Shown in pieces: positions 43,438-51,712 of a stretch of DNA of 64,000 nucleotides. The position numbers and the translations under genes are program-made. Every line of letters starts with the position of its first letter. Position 1 is the stretch's first letter. Source of the stretch: Pseudomonas sp. Tri1 (GTDB lineage Bacteria; Pseudomonadota; Gammaproteobacteria; Pseudomonadales; Pseudomonadaceae); contig NZ_CP072913.1 of the NCBI RefSeq assembly GCF_017968885.1, positions 5,000,501 to 5,064,500 of the forward strand, given 5' to 3'. The notes under the pieces were generated by a model, which was not told the DNA's origin, made no database searches, and saw nothing but the letters and a program-made list of their open reading frames with translations.

Positions 43438-45243
43438 GTGCGCCTTCTCTCTCGCCTCCTCTTGTTGCTCCTCGCGCTGCTGGCTGTCGCCGTGGCGGTG
43501 GTGCTTTATTACGTCGCCAATCCACGCCTGCCGTTCTATACACCAGCCCAGCAGGTGCATTACCTGGATCAATGGAGCGCCACCGAGCGCCAGACGTATT
43601 ACTTCACGCCCCAGGGCACCCAGGTCAAAGGCCTGCGCTACGACTGGTTCACCGCCCTCGAATTGCCGTTCTCGCAGCAACGTTTCGCTTCGCCTGAGTA
43701 CCTGGCGCGCTTCGGCTTCCTGGTCGACCCGGCGCAGAAGGCCTCGTCGGCCAACCCAGGCAACCTGCCGGTGGGTTTCGCCCGGCACCAGAACCCCGGC
43801 AGCACCGAGCAATTCCTGGATATCACCTGCGCCGCCTGTCACACCGGGGAACTGCGCTTCAAGGGCCAGGCGATACGGATCGACGGCGGTTCGGCGCAAC
43901 ACGTGCTGCCTTCCAGTGTTCCGACATTGCGCGGTGGCAGTTTCGGACAGGCGCTGGTCGCCAGTCTGGCTTCTACCTACTACAACCCCTGGAAATTCGA
44001 ACGCTTCGCCCGTCAGGTACTGGGCAAGGACTACGATGCCCGTCATGAAGAATTGCGTGAACAATTCAAGACCTCGCTGTACACCTTCCTGCGAGTGGCC
44101 TGGAACGACACCCATCGCGGCCTCTACCCCACCGAAGAAGGCCCCGGCCGTACCGACGCCTTTGGCCGTATTGCCAACGCCAGCTTTGGCGACGCCATTT
44201 CAGCCAAGAACTACCGGGTCGCCAACGCACCGGTGGATTACCCGCAGTTGTGGGACATATGGACATTTGACTGGGTCCAGTGGAACGGCTCGGCCCAGCA
44301 ACCGATGGCCCGTAACGTCGGCGAAGCGTTGGGCGTGGGCGCCACGCTGAATTTCTTCGACGCCCAGGGCAAGCCATTGCAGGGCGATGCGCGATACCCC
44401 TCCAGCGTGCGCGTGCGCGACCTGAACACGATCGAAGAAACCCTGCAACTGCTCAAGCCACCGGCGTGGCCGGAGGCGCTGCTTGGCGCGATCGATAAAC
44501 CGCTGGCCGCCAAGGGCCGGGCGCTGTTCGCCGAAAACTGCGCCGGCTGCCATGTGCCCAATGTAGTCCAGGGACCCGACAGGCCGGTCCAGCAACTGCA
44601 CATGCTGCCGGTGAAAGCGATCGGCACCGACCCGGGCACCGCCGATAATATTGCCGACCACCGCTTCGACCTGACTAGCCTGCAGTGGGATCCGACCGAG
44701 CTGGCGAAGCTGGACGTGCAACTGCACCCCACTCCCACCGAGCCACTGGACCTGAGCCAGCTCTCAGTCGCCAAAGGCCTGGCCTACGTCACGGCATTCG
44801 TCGAAAACCGTGCTTACCGCGATGCCGGCGTCACCCCCGTCGAGCGCCCGGCCCTGGACGGTTTCGGCCTGCCCATCGGTGTGCGCGAACTGCGCGCCTA
44901 CAAGGCCCGGCCGCTAGCGGGTGTCTGGGCCACGCCACCGTTCCTGCACAACGGTTCGGTGCCGACGATCTATCAACTGCTGTCTCCCCAGGCCGAACGG
45001 GCGAGCACCTTCTATAAGGGCAGCTTCGAATACGATCCACGGCACCTGGGCTATCGCACTGAAGCCTTCACCAATGGTTTTCTCTTCGATACGCGGATAA
45101 CCGGCAACCACAACAGCGGCCACGAATTCCGTGCCGGCGAGCGAGGTAACGGCGTGATCGGCCGCCTGCTGCAACCGCAGGAACGCTGGGCGCTGCTGGA
45201 GTACCTCAAGGTGCTCGGCGGGCCACTGGAGTCGCAACTGTAA
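43438..45243 (+). CDS. Membrane-anchored di-haem cytochrome c peroxidase/RoxA-like protein
   Basis: A 601-residue protein with an N-terminal membrane anchor or uncleaved signal (residues about 3-25) placing it in the periplasm. Two haem c motifs are present, CAACH at residues 131-135 and CAGCH at 368-372. Size and the segments TPPFLHNGSVPTIYQLL and LGYRTEAFTNGFLFDT match the group that contains the rubber oxygenase RoxA and the P. aeruginosa fatty-acid 10S-dioxygenase/diol synthase (recalled), not the 35-kDa CcpA peroxidases. The next gene, 31 bases on, is a catalase-family protein. A peroxidase or lipid dioxygenase role is possible. The start codon is GTG at 43438, after a weak purine run. 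Confidence 0.8.
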   Translation: MRLLSRLLLLLLALLAVAVAVVLYYVANPRLPFYTPAQQVHYLDQWSATERQTYYFTPQGTQVKGLRYDWFTALELPFSQQRFASPEYLARFGFLVDPAQKASSANPGNLPVGFARHQNPGSTEQFLDITCAACHTGELRFKGQAIRIDGGSAQHVLPSSVPTLRGGSFGQALVASLASTYYNPWKFERFARQVLGKDYDARHEELREQFKTSLYTFLRVAWNDTHRGLYPTEEGPGRTDAFGRIANASFGDAISAKNYRVANAPVDYPQLWDIWTFDWVQWNGSAQQPMARNVGEALGVGATLNFFDAQGKPLQGDARYPSSVRVRDLNTIEETLQLLKPPAWPEALLGAIDKPLAAKGRALFAENCAGCHVPNVVQGPDRPVQQLHMLPVKAIGTDPGTADNIADHRFDLTSLQWDPTELAKLDVQLHPTPTEPLDLSQLSVAKGLAYVTAFVENRAYRDAGVTPVERPALDGFGLPIGVRELRAYKARPLAGVWATPPFLHNGSVPTIYQLLSPQAERASTFYKGSFEYDPRHLGYRTEAFTNGFLFDTRITGNHNSGHEFRAGERGNGVIGRLLQPQERWALLEYLKVLGGPLESQL

Positions 45244-45274
45244 TGATCACCCTCTCAGGCAAAAGGAATTTTCC

Positions 45275-46411
45275 ATGCTGATCACGCTCTGGCTGCGCCT
45301 CGGCGCCTTTTTGGGCAAGACGCTCCTGTGGCTGCTGGGCATCGGCCTGCTCGGCTGGGCGCTGACCAGCGCATGGTTCGCCTGGCAACACAGCGGGGCG
45401 GTTTCGGACAAAGAGCAGATTGCGCCCGGTGAGGCGGCGATGACCCAGGAGATCATCCAGACCGCGATCCGCATCGTCGATCAGCACCGGGAAGGCACAC
45501 GCTACCTGCGCGACGCCCACGCCAAGGCTCACGGCTGCGTCATGGCCGAAGTCCAGGTGCCGAACGACCTGCCAGCCCCCTTGCGCCAGGGGGTCTTTGC
45601 CGAGCCTGGGAAGGTCTGGCAGGCGACGATCCGTCTGTCCAACGGCAACGCCTACCCACAGTTCGATAGCCTGCGCGATGCCCGAGGGATGGCGATCAAG
45701 CTGCTGGGCGTGCAGGGTAAACAACTGTTGGCTGACCGCCAGTCACAGGGCGAGCAAGATTTCGTGATGTTCAACCATCCGAACTTCTTCGTCAGTGATG
45801 TCGCCGAGTATCGTCAGAATGTGGCCGCTCAGGCCGATGGAAAAAAGGTGATGGCATTCTTTCCCAGCGCGGACCCACGCAGTTGGCAGATTCGCCATTT
45901 ATTCATCGCCCTGGCGACCCTTTCACCGGCCCCGGCCAGCCCGACCCAGACCACATACTTTTCGGTATCGCCCTACAAGTTCGGCGCGGCCAACGCCAAG
46001 TTTCGCGTAGCCCCGGACCCCGATAGCTGCCCGGCCTATACCTTGCCGGCGCAAAACCAGGACCTGCCGAACTTCTTGCGTAGCGCGCTGAATCAGCAGT
46101 TATCCACAGACCGGGTGCCGGCGTGTTTTGTCTTGCAGATCCAGCGCCAGGATCCGAGCAAGTACATGCCGATCGAAGACACCAGTATTGAATGGCAGGA
46201 AAGTGACGCACCGTTCGAGACCGTGGCCCACATCAAAGTGCCGGCCCAGGATTTCGATACGCCCAAGCTGAACCTGGCCTGTGACAACCAGTCCTTCAAC
46301 CCCTGGTTCGGCATTGAAGCCCATCGCCCCATCGGCGGCATCAACCGTTTGCGCAAAGCCGTGTATGAGGCGGTCAGCGATTACCGTCATAGCCGTAATG
46401 CCGAGCAGTAG
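45275..46411 (+). CDS. Membrane-anchored catalase-family protein
   Basis: A 378-residue protein with one hydrophobic N-terminal segment (residues about 8-33), then a shortened catalase fold. Catalase-like motifs are visible: DAHAKAHGCVMAEV (distal histidine region), TIRLSNGNA and DARGMAIKLLG, and QDFVMFNHPNFFV (distal Asn region). It lacks the large C-terminal domain, so it belongs with SrpA-like and allene-oxide-synthase-like relatives rather than classical catalases. AAAGGAA precedes ATG 45275. It follows the di-haem gene in an evident operon, and both are anchored on the periplasmic side, so they may act in sequence on a peroxide or hydroperoxide. Confidence 0.8.
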   Translation: MLITLWLRLGAFLGKTLLWLLGIGLLGWALTSAWFAWQHSGAVSDKEQIAPGEAAMTQEIIQTAIRIVDQHREGTRYLRDAHAKAHGCVMAEVQVPNDLPAPLRQGVFAEPGKVWQATIRLSNGNAYPQFDSLRDARGMAIKLLGVQGKQLLADRQSQGEQDFVMFNHPNFFVSDVAEYRQNVAAQADGKKVMAFFPSADPRSWQIRHLFIALATLSPAPASPTQTTYFSVSPYKFGAANAKFRVAPDPDSCPAYTLPAQNQDLPNFLRSALNQQLSTDRVPACFVLQIQRQDPSKYMPIEDTSIEWQESDAPFETVAHIKVPAQDFDTPKLNLACDNQSFNPWFGIEAHRPIGGINRLRKAVYEAVSDYRHSRNAEQ

Positions 46412-46434
46412 ATAACCGGTAAATGCCAGACAGC

Positions 46435-46464
46435 AAAAAGCCCGCTCGATTGAGCGGGCTTTTT
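46435..46464. terminator. Bidirectional terminator (catalase gene / tRNA unit)
   Basis: aaaaa-gcccgctc-gatt-gagcgggc-ttttt is symmetric, with A and T runs on both sides, between the catalase gene and the convergent tRNA genes. Confidence 0.9.
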
Positions 46465-46503
46465 GTTGGCAACCTGGCGTTCAGTGGGCCAGGTTGCCGA
46501 ATA

Positions 46504-46580
46504 TGGCGCAGCGGACGGGACTCGAACCCGCGACCCCCGGCGTGACAGGCCGGTATTCTAACCGACTGAACTACCGCTGC
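46504..46580 (-). tRNA. tRNA-Asp (GTC), copy 1
   Basis: The minus strand folds as a 77-base cloverleaf with acceptor GCAGCGG/CCGCTGC, GTTCGAGTCC T-arm, anticodon GTC in CCTGTCACG, discriminator G and an encoded CCA. The same gene recurs at 46849. Confidence 0.97.
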
Positions 46581-46597
46581 GCGTAACATTGAAAGCT

Positions 46598-46673
46598 TGG
46601 TGGGTGATGACGGGATCGAACCGCCGACATTCTGCTTGTAAGGCAGACGCTCTCCCAGCTGAGCTAATCACCC
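46598..46673 (-). tRNA. tRNA-Val (TAC), copy 1
   Basis: A 76-base cloverleaf on the minus strand with acceptor GGGTGAT/ATCACCC, T-arm GTTCGATCCC, anticodon TAC in CCTTACAAG and an encoded CCA. It lies 17 bases upstream of tRNA-Asp and is cotranscribed. Confidence 0.97.
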
Positions 46674-46783
46674 TGCACTTTCGATGCGGGGCGCATTCTC
46701 TCACAATTTTTTGTAACGTGCTGATTTAATTAGCAAAAACAGCAAAAAAGTGAGCGATGCACATCGCATTAACCGCAAACAGC

Positions 46784-46807
46784 AAAAAGCCCGCGTTAGC
46801 GGGCTTT
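46784..46807 (-). terminator. Terminator between the two tRNA units
   Basis: The hairpin gcccgc-gtta-gcgggc is followed on the minus strand by a T-run, ending the upstream tRNA-Val/Asp transcript (copy 2) before copy 1. Confidence 0.8.
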
Positions 46808-46848
46808 CCGTTGGTTACCTGGCGTTCAGTGTTCCAGATAACCGAATA

Positions 46849-46925
46849 TGGCGCAGCGGACGGGACTCGAACCCGCGACCCCCGGCGTGACAGGCCGGTA
46901 TTCTAACCGACTGAACTACCGCTGC
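46849..46925 (-). tRNA. tRNA-Asp (GTC), copy 2
   Basis: Identical in sequence to the copy at 46504-46580 over all 77 bases that I compared, 345 bases away. Cloverleaf, anticodon GTC and CCA intact. Confidence 0.97.
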
Positions 46926-46945
46926 GCGTAACACTTTGGAGCGAA

Positions 46946-47021
46946 TGGTGGGTGATGACGGGATCGAACCGCCGACATTCTGCTTGTAAGGCAGACGCTC
47001 TCCCAGCTGAGCTAATCACCC
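46946..47021 (-). tRNA. tRNA-Val (TAC), copy 2
   Basis: Same sequence as the copy at 46598-46673, anticodon TAC and CCA intact. It is the first gene after the strong promoter at 47043-47071. Confidence 0.97.
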
Positions 47022-47042
47022 TTCGCTTTCGGTGTGGCGCGC

Positions 47043-47071
47043 ATTCTACGGAGCACTCCCAAAGCTGGCAA
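47043..47071 (-). promoter_or_regulatory. Sigma-70 promoter of the tRNA operon
   Basis: On the minus strand TTGCCA (-35) and TAGAAT (-10) are separated by 17 bases and followed by a G+C-rich discriminator (gcgcgcc), the pattern of stringently controlled stable-RNA promoters. The equivalent place before copy 1 keeps only a GAGAAT -10 and no good -35. Confidence 0.75.
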
Positions 47072-47181
47072 GCACTTTTTAATTTAATTTTTTCAGCCCT
47101 TCCAAAGGCTTAGCGAAGGGTTGGCCTATGGCGCTGCGAAGAGAATAATGCCCCCCTTTGTATAAAGGAGAGACTCACCCC

Positions 47182-48102
47182 ATGTGGTTCAAAAACCTGC
47201 TTATCTATCGCCTGACCCAAGATCTGCCTTTTGATGCCGAGGCGTTGGAAACTGCACTGGCCAGCAAACTGGCGCGTCCATGTGCAAGCCAGGAGTTGAC
47301 CACTTACGGTTTCGTCGCGCCGTTTGGCAAAGGCGAAGACGCCCCCCTGGTGCATATCAGCCAGGACTTCCTGCTGATCGCCGCTCGCAAGGAAGAACGC
47401 ATATTGCCTGGCAGCGTCGTACGCGACGCCCTGAAGGAAAAGGTCGAAGAGATCGAAGCCGAGCAAATGCGCAAGGTCTATAAAAAGGAACGGGACCAGC
47501 TCAAGGATGAAATCATCCAGGCGTTCCTGCCGCGGGCATTCATTCGTCGCTCGTCCACCTTCGCCGCCATCGCGCCAAAACAGGGCCTGATCCTGGTGAA
47601 CTCGGCCAGTCCGAAACGCGCCGAAGACCTATTGTCGACCCTGCGCGAAGTCATCGGCTCACTGCCGGTCCGCCCGCTGACGGTCAAGATGGCCCCCACC
47701 GCGACCATGACCGACTGGGTCAAGACCCAGAAAGCCGCGGACGATTTCTTCGTGCTGGATGAATGCGAACTGCGCGACACCCACGAAGACGGTGGCATCG
47801 TGCGCTGCAAGCGCCAGGACCTGACCAGCGACGAAATCCAGCTGCACCTCAACACCGGCAAGGTGGTGACACAACTGTCGCTGGCCTGGCAGGACAAGCT
47901 GTCCTTCGTGCTCGACGACAAGATGGTGGTCAAGCGCCTGAAGTTCGAAGACCTGTTGCAAGACCAGGCGGAGCAGGACGGCGGCGACGAAGCCCTCGGC
48001 CAACTGGACGCCAGCTTCACCCTGATGATGCTGACGTTCGGCGAGTTCCTGCCGGCGCTGGTTGAAGCGCTGGGTGGGGAAGAGATTCCGCAGGGGATCT
48101 AA
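47182..48102 (+). CDS. rdgC: Recombination-associated protein RdgC
   Basis: A 306-residue DNA-binding protein that forms a ring around duplex DNA and limits RecA access. It begins [11 protein letters not shown], the family hallmark, and keeps [35 protein letters not shown] and [12 protein letters not shown]. Length matches E. coli RdgC. ATG 47182 follows AAGGAG at about 11 bases; the upstream in-frame start at 47158 precedes that ribosome site and is rejected. Confidence 0.96.
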   Translation: MWFKNLLIYRLTQDLPFDAEALETALASKLARPCASQELTTYGFVAPFGKGEDAPLVHISQDFLLIAARKEERILPGSVVRDALKEKVEEIEAEQMRKVYKKERDQLKDEIIQAFLPRAFIRRSSTFAAIAPKQGLILVNSASPKRAEDLLSTLREVIGSLPVRPLTVKMAPTATMTDWVKTQKAADDFFVLDECELRDTHEDGGIVRCKRQDLTSDEIQLHLNTGKVVTQLSLAWQDKLSFVLDDKMVVKRLKFEDLLQDQAEQDGGDEALGQLDASFTLMMLTFGEFLPALVEALGGEEIPQGI

Positions 48103-48120
48103 ACCGACGGTTAGGGCCCC

Positions 48121-48209
48121 TGTGGGAGCGAGCTTGCTCGCGATAGCGATTTGTCAGTCAACATTTCTGTGGCTGCCACACCGCTATCGCGAGCAGGCTC
48201 GCTCCCACA
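48121..48209. repeat. REP doublet
   Basis: A head-to-head REP pair begins 18 bases after the rdgC stop and ends 41 bases before the next start codon. Confidence 0.9.
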
Positions 48210-48249
48210 TTAGTTTTGTGTGGTTCAACTTCATAATAAGGATCAGGTC

Positions 48250-49218
48250 ATGCGTGCATTGGCTGCATTGAGTCGCTTTGTCGGGAATACCTTCGCTTAC
48301 TGGGTACTGATTTTCGCCGTCGTGGCATTTGTGCAGCCGGCCTGGTTCATCGGCCTGAAAGGCGCGATTGTGCCGCTGCTGGGGCTGGTGATGTTCGGCA
48401 TGGGCCTGACCCTCAAGCTCGATGACTTCGCCGAAGTCGCACGCCACCCGTGGCGCGTGGCCCTTGGCGTAGTCGCACATTTCGTGATCATGCCCGGTGT
48501 GGCGTGGTTGCTCTGCCAGGTCTTCCACCTGCCGCCGGAAATCGCTGTCGGCGTCATTCTCGTGGGCTGCTGCCCAAGCGGCACCTCGTCGAATGTCATG
48601 ACCTGGCTGGCTCGGGGCGACTTGGCCCTGTCAGTGGCCATCGCCGCCGTCACCACCCTGCTCGCTCCACTGTTGACCCCGGCGTTGATCTGGCTGCTGG
48701 CCTCGGCCTGGTTGCCGGTGTCGTTCATGGAGCTGTTCTGGTCGATCCTGCAAGTGGTGCTGCTGCCGATCGTATTGGGCGTGGTGGCGCAACGGCTGCT
48801 AGGGGACAAGGTACGGCATGCGGTGGAGGTGTTGCCGCTGGTGTCGGTGGTGAGCATCGTCATCATCGTCACCGCCGTGGTGGCCGCCAGCCAGGCGAAA
48901 ATCGCCGAATCGGGCCTGCTGATCATGGCCGTGGTGATGCTGCACAACAGCTTCGGCTTTTTGCTCGGTTATTTCACCGGGCACTTGTTCAAGCTGCCCC
49001 TGGCCCAGCGTAAATCCCTGGCCCTGGAAGTGGGCATGCAGAACTCCGGCCTTGGCGCGGCGTTGGCCAGTGCGCATTTCTCGCCGCTGGCGGCGGTCCC
49101 CAGCGCGTTGTTCAGCGTCTGGCACAATATTTCCGGGGCGCTGCTCTCGACGTATTTCCGACGCATGAGTGAAAAACAGGACCGCGAAACCCTCGCCGCC
49201 CGGCAGACAGCCGACTGA
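48250..49218 (+). CDS. Bile acid:sodium symporter (BASS) family transporter
   Basis: A 322-residue inner-membrane protein with about ten helices. The BASS signatures are present: GLVMFGMGLTLKLDDF, GVILVGCCPSGTSSNVMTWLARGD with the sodium-site CPSGTSSN loop, and EVGMQNSGLGAALA crossing motif. Relatives import pantoate, pyruvate or other organic anions with sodium. ATG 48250 is preceded by AAGGA. The actual substrate cannot be told from sequence. Confidence 0.9.
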   Translation: MRALAALSRFVGNTFAYWVLIFAVVAFVQPAWFIGLKGAIVPLLGLVMFGMGLTLKLDDFAEVARHPWRVALGVVAHFVIMPGVAWLLCQVFHLPPEIAVGVILVGCCPSGTSSNVMTWLARGDLALSVAIAAVTTLLAPLLTPALIWLLASAWLPVSFMELFWSILQVVLLPIVLGVVAQRLLGDKVRHAVEVLPLVSVVSIVIIVTAVVAASQAKIAESGLLIMAVVMLHNSFGFLLGYFTGHLFKLPLAQRKSLALEVGMQNSGLGAALASAHFSPLAAVPSALFSVWHNISGALLSTYFRRMSEKQDRETLAARQTAD

Positions 49219-49263
49219 AGCAGACTTGATCGAGTGGTCAGTAATTGGCACTATCCATCCAGC

Positions 49264-49314
49264 GCGGGGACGACCCCGCCACTCGATCGAGTGCCTAAAT
49301 CCGGGGACGACCCC
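49264..49314 (+). ncRNA. Guanidine-II (mini-ykkC) riboswitch
   Basis: Two hairpins with identical ACGA loops, gcgggg-ACGA-ccccgc (49264-49279) and gggg-ACGA-cccc (49303-49314), are separated by a 23-base linker and end 11 bases before the sugE ribosome site. Paired hairpins with ACGR loops before a SugE/Gdx gene define this class, which binds guanidinium and frees the ribosome site. Confidence 0.93.
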
Positions 49315-49335
49315 ATCCATCGATGGAGGTATGTG

Positions 49336-49650
49336 ATGTCCTGGATCATTCTGTTTTTTGCCGGCCTGTTCGAAGTCGGCTGGGCGGTCGGCCTGAAATA
49401 CACCGACGGTTTCAGCCGCCCTCTTCCCACTGCACTGACAATCGCCGCCATGGCGATCAGCCTCGGCCTGCTGGGCCTGGCGATGAAGGAATTGCCATTG
49501 GGCACGGCCTATGCGATCTGGACCGGGGTCGGTGCCGTGGGCACGGTGATCGCCGGGATCATTTTGTTTGGGGAATCGATGGCGCTGGTTCGCCTGGCCA
49601 GTGTGGTGTTGATCGTTGCCGGGTTGATCGGGCTCAAGGTCAGCGCCTGA
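49336..49650 (+). CDS. sugE: SMR guanidinium exporter SugE/Gdx
   Basis: A 104-residue four-helix small multidrug resistance protein. The first helix [21 protein letters not shown] carries the essential glutamate at residue 13 in the Gdx-type context ([16 protein letters not shown]), and [16 protein letters not shown] in helix 3 is the SugE signature. It exports guanidinium against protons and works as an antiparallel dimer. The riboswitch directly upstream confirms the guanidinium subclass. GGAGG lies 6 bases before ATG 49336. Confidence 0.95.
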   Translation: MSWIILFFAGLFEVGWAVGLKYTDGFSRPLPTALTIAAMAISLGLLGLAMKELPLGTAYAIWTGVGAVGTVIAGIILFGESMALVRLASVVLIVAGLIGLKVSA

Positions 49651-49657
49651 ATTGACT

Positions 49658-49746
49658 TGTGGGAGCGAGCTTGCTCGCGATTGCAATCTATCTGCTGGCA
49701 TTGATGTCACAGGCAGACCGCTATCGCGAGCAAGCTCGCTCCCACA
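49658..49746. repeat. REP doublet
   Basis: A head-to-head REP pair occupies the convergent gap between sugE and the MFS-LPLAT gene, abutting both stops. Confidence 0.9.
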
Positions 49747-49756
49747 GGTTTTCGAC

Positions 49757-51631
49757 CTATCGGACAGTCCCGCGCAACTCCCCCACCAGCGCTTGCAACT
49801 GCGAAGGCGTCGCCGTCTCGACCGCCACCGCCGAACCCGCCACCAACGTCACCCGCGACCAGAACCGCCGAAACAGCCCCTTGGCCGGGTCGCGACTGAA
49901 GAAACTGCCCCACAAGCCCTGCAACGCCAGGGGAATCACCGGCACCGGGGTTTCCTGGAGGATGCGTGTCAGTCCGCTCTTGAACTCATTGATCTCACCG
50001 TCACCGGTCAATTTTCCTTCAGGGAAAATGCACACCAACTCACCGTCCTTCAGGTATTGGGCGATTCGCTTGAAGGCCTTTTCGTAGATATGAATGTCCT
50101 CCTGACGCCCGGCAATCGGAATCGTCCCGGCTGTGCGGAAGATGAAATTCAACACCGGCAGGTTGTAGATCTTGTAGTACATCACGAAACGAATCGGCCG
50201 ACGCACCGCACCACCAATCAACAAGGCATCGACGAAGGACACGTGGTTGCAGACCAGCAACGCAGCGCCTTCATCGGGAATCGCCTCCAGGTTGCGATGC
50301 TCCACGCGGTACATGGAATGGCTCAGCAGCCAGATCATGAAGCGCATGCTGAACTCGGGGACGATCTTGAAGATGTAGGCGTTGACGCCGATGTTGAGCA
50401 ACGACACGACCAGGAACAACTGGGGGATCGACAGTTTTGCCAGGCTCAGCAACACGATGGAGACGATGGCCGAGACCACCATGAACAACGCATTGAGAAT
50501 GTTGTTGGCGGCGATCACCCGCGCCCGTTCGTTTTCCACGGTGCGCGACTGGATCAGCGCGTACAACGGCACGATATAGAAACCACCGAAGATACCCAGG
50601 CCGAGGATGTCGATCAGTACCAGCCAAGCGTGGCCGAAGCCGAGCACCTCCAGCCAACCGTGACCATCGACGCTGTCGGGGATCCCACCGGAATGCCACC
50701 ACAACAGCAGTCCGAACACCGTCAACCCGAACGAGCCAAACGGCACCAGGCCAATCTCTACTTTACGTCCGGAGAGCCGCTCGCAGAGCATCGAACCCAA
50801 GGCGATCCCCACCGAAAACACAGTCAGGATCAAGGTCACCACGGTTTCATCGCCGTGCATCCACTCTTTGGCATAGGCCGGGATCTGCGTCAGGTAAATC
50901 GCGCCGACGAACCAGAACCAGGAGTTGCCGACAATCGAACGGGACACCGCCGGGGTCTGCCCCAAACCCAGTTTCAGGGTGGCCCAGGATTGGCTGAAGA
51001 TATTCCAGTTCAGGCGCATTTGTGGCGAGGCCGCCGCCGCACGCGGAATGCTGCAGCTGGCCAGGTAACCAAGCACGGCAACGCCGATAATCGCGCTCGC
51101 CACTACCGCAGCGTAATGCGCCGAGGACATCATGATCCCGGCGCCGATGGTGCCCGCGAGGATCGCCAGGAACGTGCCCATCTCCACCAGACCGTTGCCG
51201 CCGACCAGTTCATCCTCGCGCAAGGCCTGCGGCAGGATCGAATATTTCACCGGGCCGAACAGCGCCGAATGCGTGCCCATGGCAAACAGCGCCACCAGCA
51301 TCAGCGATAGATGGTCGAACAGGAAACCCACCGCGCCCACCGCCATGATGACGATTTCGCCGAGCTTGATCAGACGGATCAACGCGTCCTTGGCGAATTT
51401 TTCCCCAAACTGCCCCGCCAGCGCCGAAAACAGGAAGAACGGCAGGATGAACAGCAATGCGCAGAGGTTGACCCAGATCGAGCGGTCGCCGTCGATGGTC
51501 AGCTTGTAGAGAATGGCGAGAATCAGCGACTGCTTGAATATGTTGTCGTTGAACGCGCCCAAGGACTGCGTGATGAAGAACGGCAGGAAACGCCGTGTGC
51601 GAAGCAAGGTGAACTGCGAAGGGTGACTCAT
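49757..51631 (-). CDS. MFS lysophospholipid transporter fused to acyltransferase (LplT-PlsC type)
   Basis: A 624-residue inner-membrane fusion. Residues about 10-410 form an MFS domain with twelve helices (FITQSLGAFNDNIFKQSL is the LplT-like start). Residues about 425-620 form a PlsC/Aas-type acyltransferase with the catalytic NHVSFVDA (HX4D), the FRTAGTIPIAGR pocket and FPEGKLTGDGEINEFKSG. Together they would flip and re-acylate lysophospholipids. E. coli splits these into LplT and Aas, and Aas also has an acyl-ACP synthetase, which is absent here, so it probably uses an acyl donor made elsewhere. GGAAG precedes ATG 51631. Confidence 0.9.
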   Translation of the reverse strand: MSHPSQFTLLRTRRFLPFFITQSLGAFNDNIFKQSLILAILYKLTIDGDRSIWVNLCALLFILPFFLFSALAGQFGEKFAKDALIRLIKLGEIVIMAVGAVGFLFDHLSLMLVALFAMGTHSALFGPVKYSILPQALREDELVGGNGLVEMGTFLAILAGTIGAGIMMSSAHYAAVVASAIIGVAVLGYLASCSIPRAAAASPQMRLNWNIFSQSWATLKLGLGQTPAVSRSIVGNSWFWFVGAIYLTQIPAYAKEWMHGDETVVTLILTVFSVGIALGSMLCERLSGRKVEIGLVPFGSFGLTVFGLLLWWHSGGIPDSVDGHGWLEVLGFGHAWLVLIDILGLGIFGGFYIVPLYALIQSRTVENERARVIAANNILNALFMVVSAIVSIVLLSLAKLSIPQLFLVVSLLNIGVNAYIFKIVPEFSMRFMIWLLSHSMYRVEHRNLEAIPDEGAALLVCNHVSFVDALLIGGAVRRPIRFVMYYKIYNLPVLNFIFRTAGTIPIAGRQEDIHIYEKAFKRIAQYLKDGELVCIFPEGKLTGDGEINEFKSGLTRILQETPVPVIPLALQGLWGSFFSRDPAKGLFRRFWSRVTLVAGSAVAVETATPSQLQALVGELRGTVR

Positions 51632-51712
51632 CTTCCATGTTCCTGAGTGGCGTGGACGCTTATTGGAATGAACGTTTTTCGATCCAGGCCACACATTACC
51701 TGTCTTTAGCGA

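Noticed and set aside
49652..51310. 552-codon plus-strand ORF opposite the MFS-LPLAT gene
   Set aside because: Gln/His/Arg-rich antisense translation typical of reading the reverse of a high-G+C gene; the opposite strand is clearly the gene.
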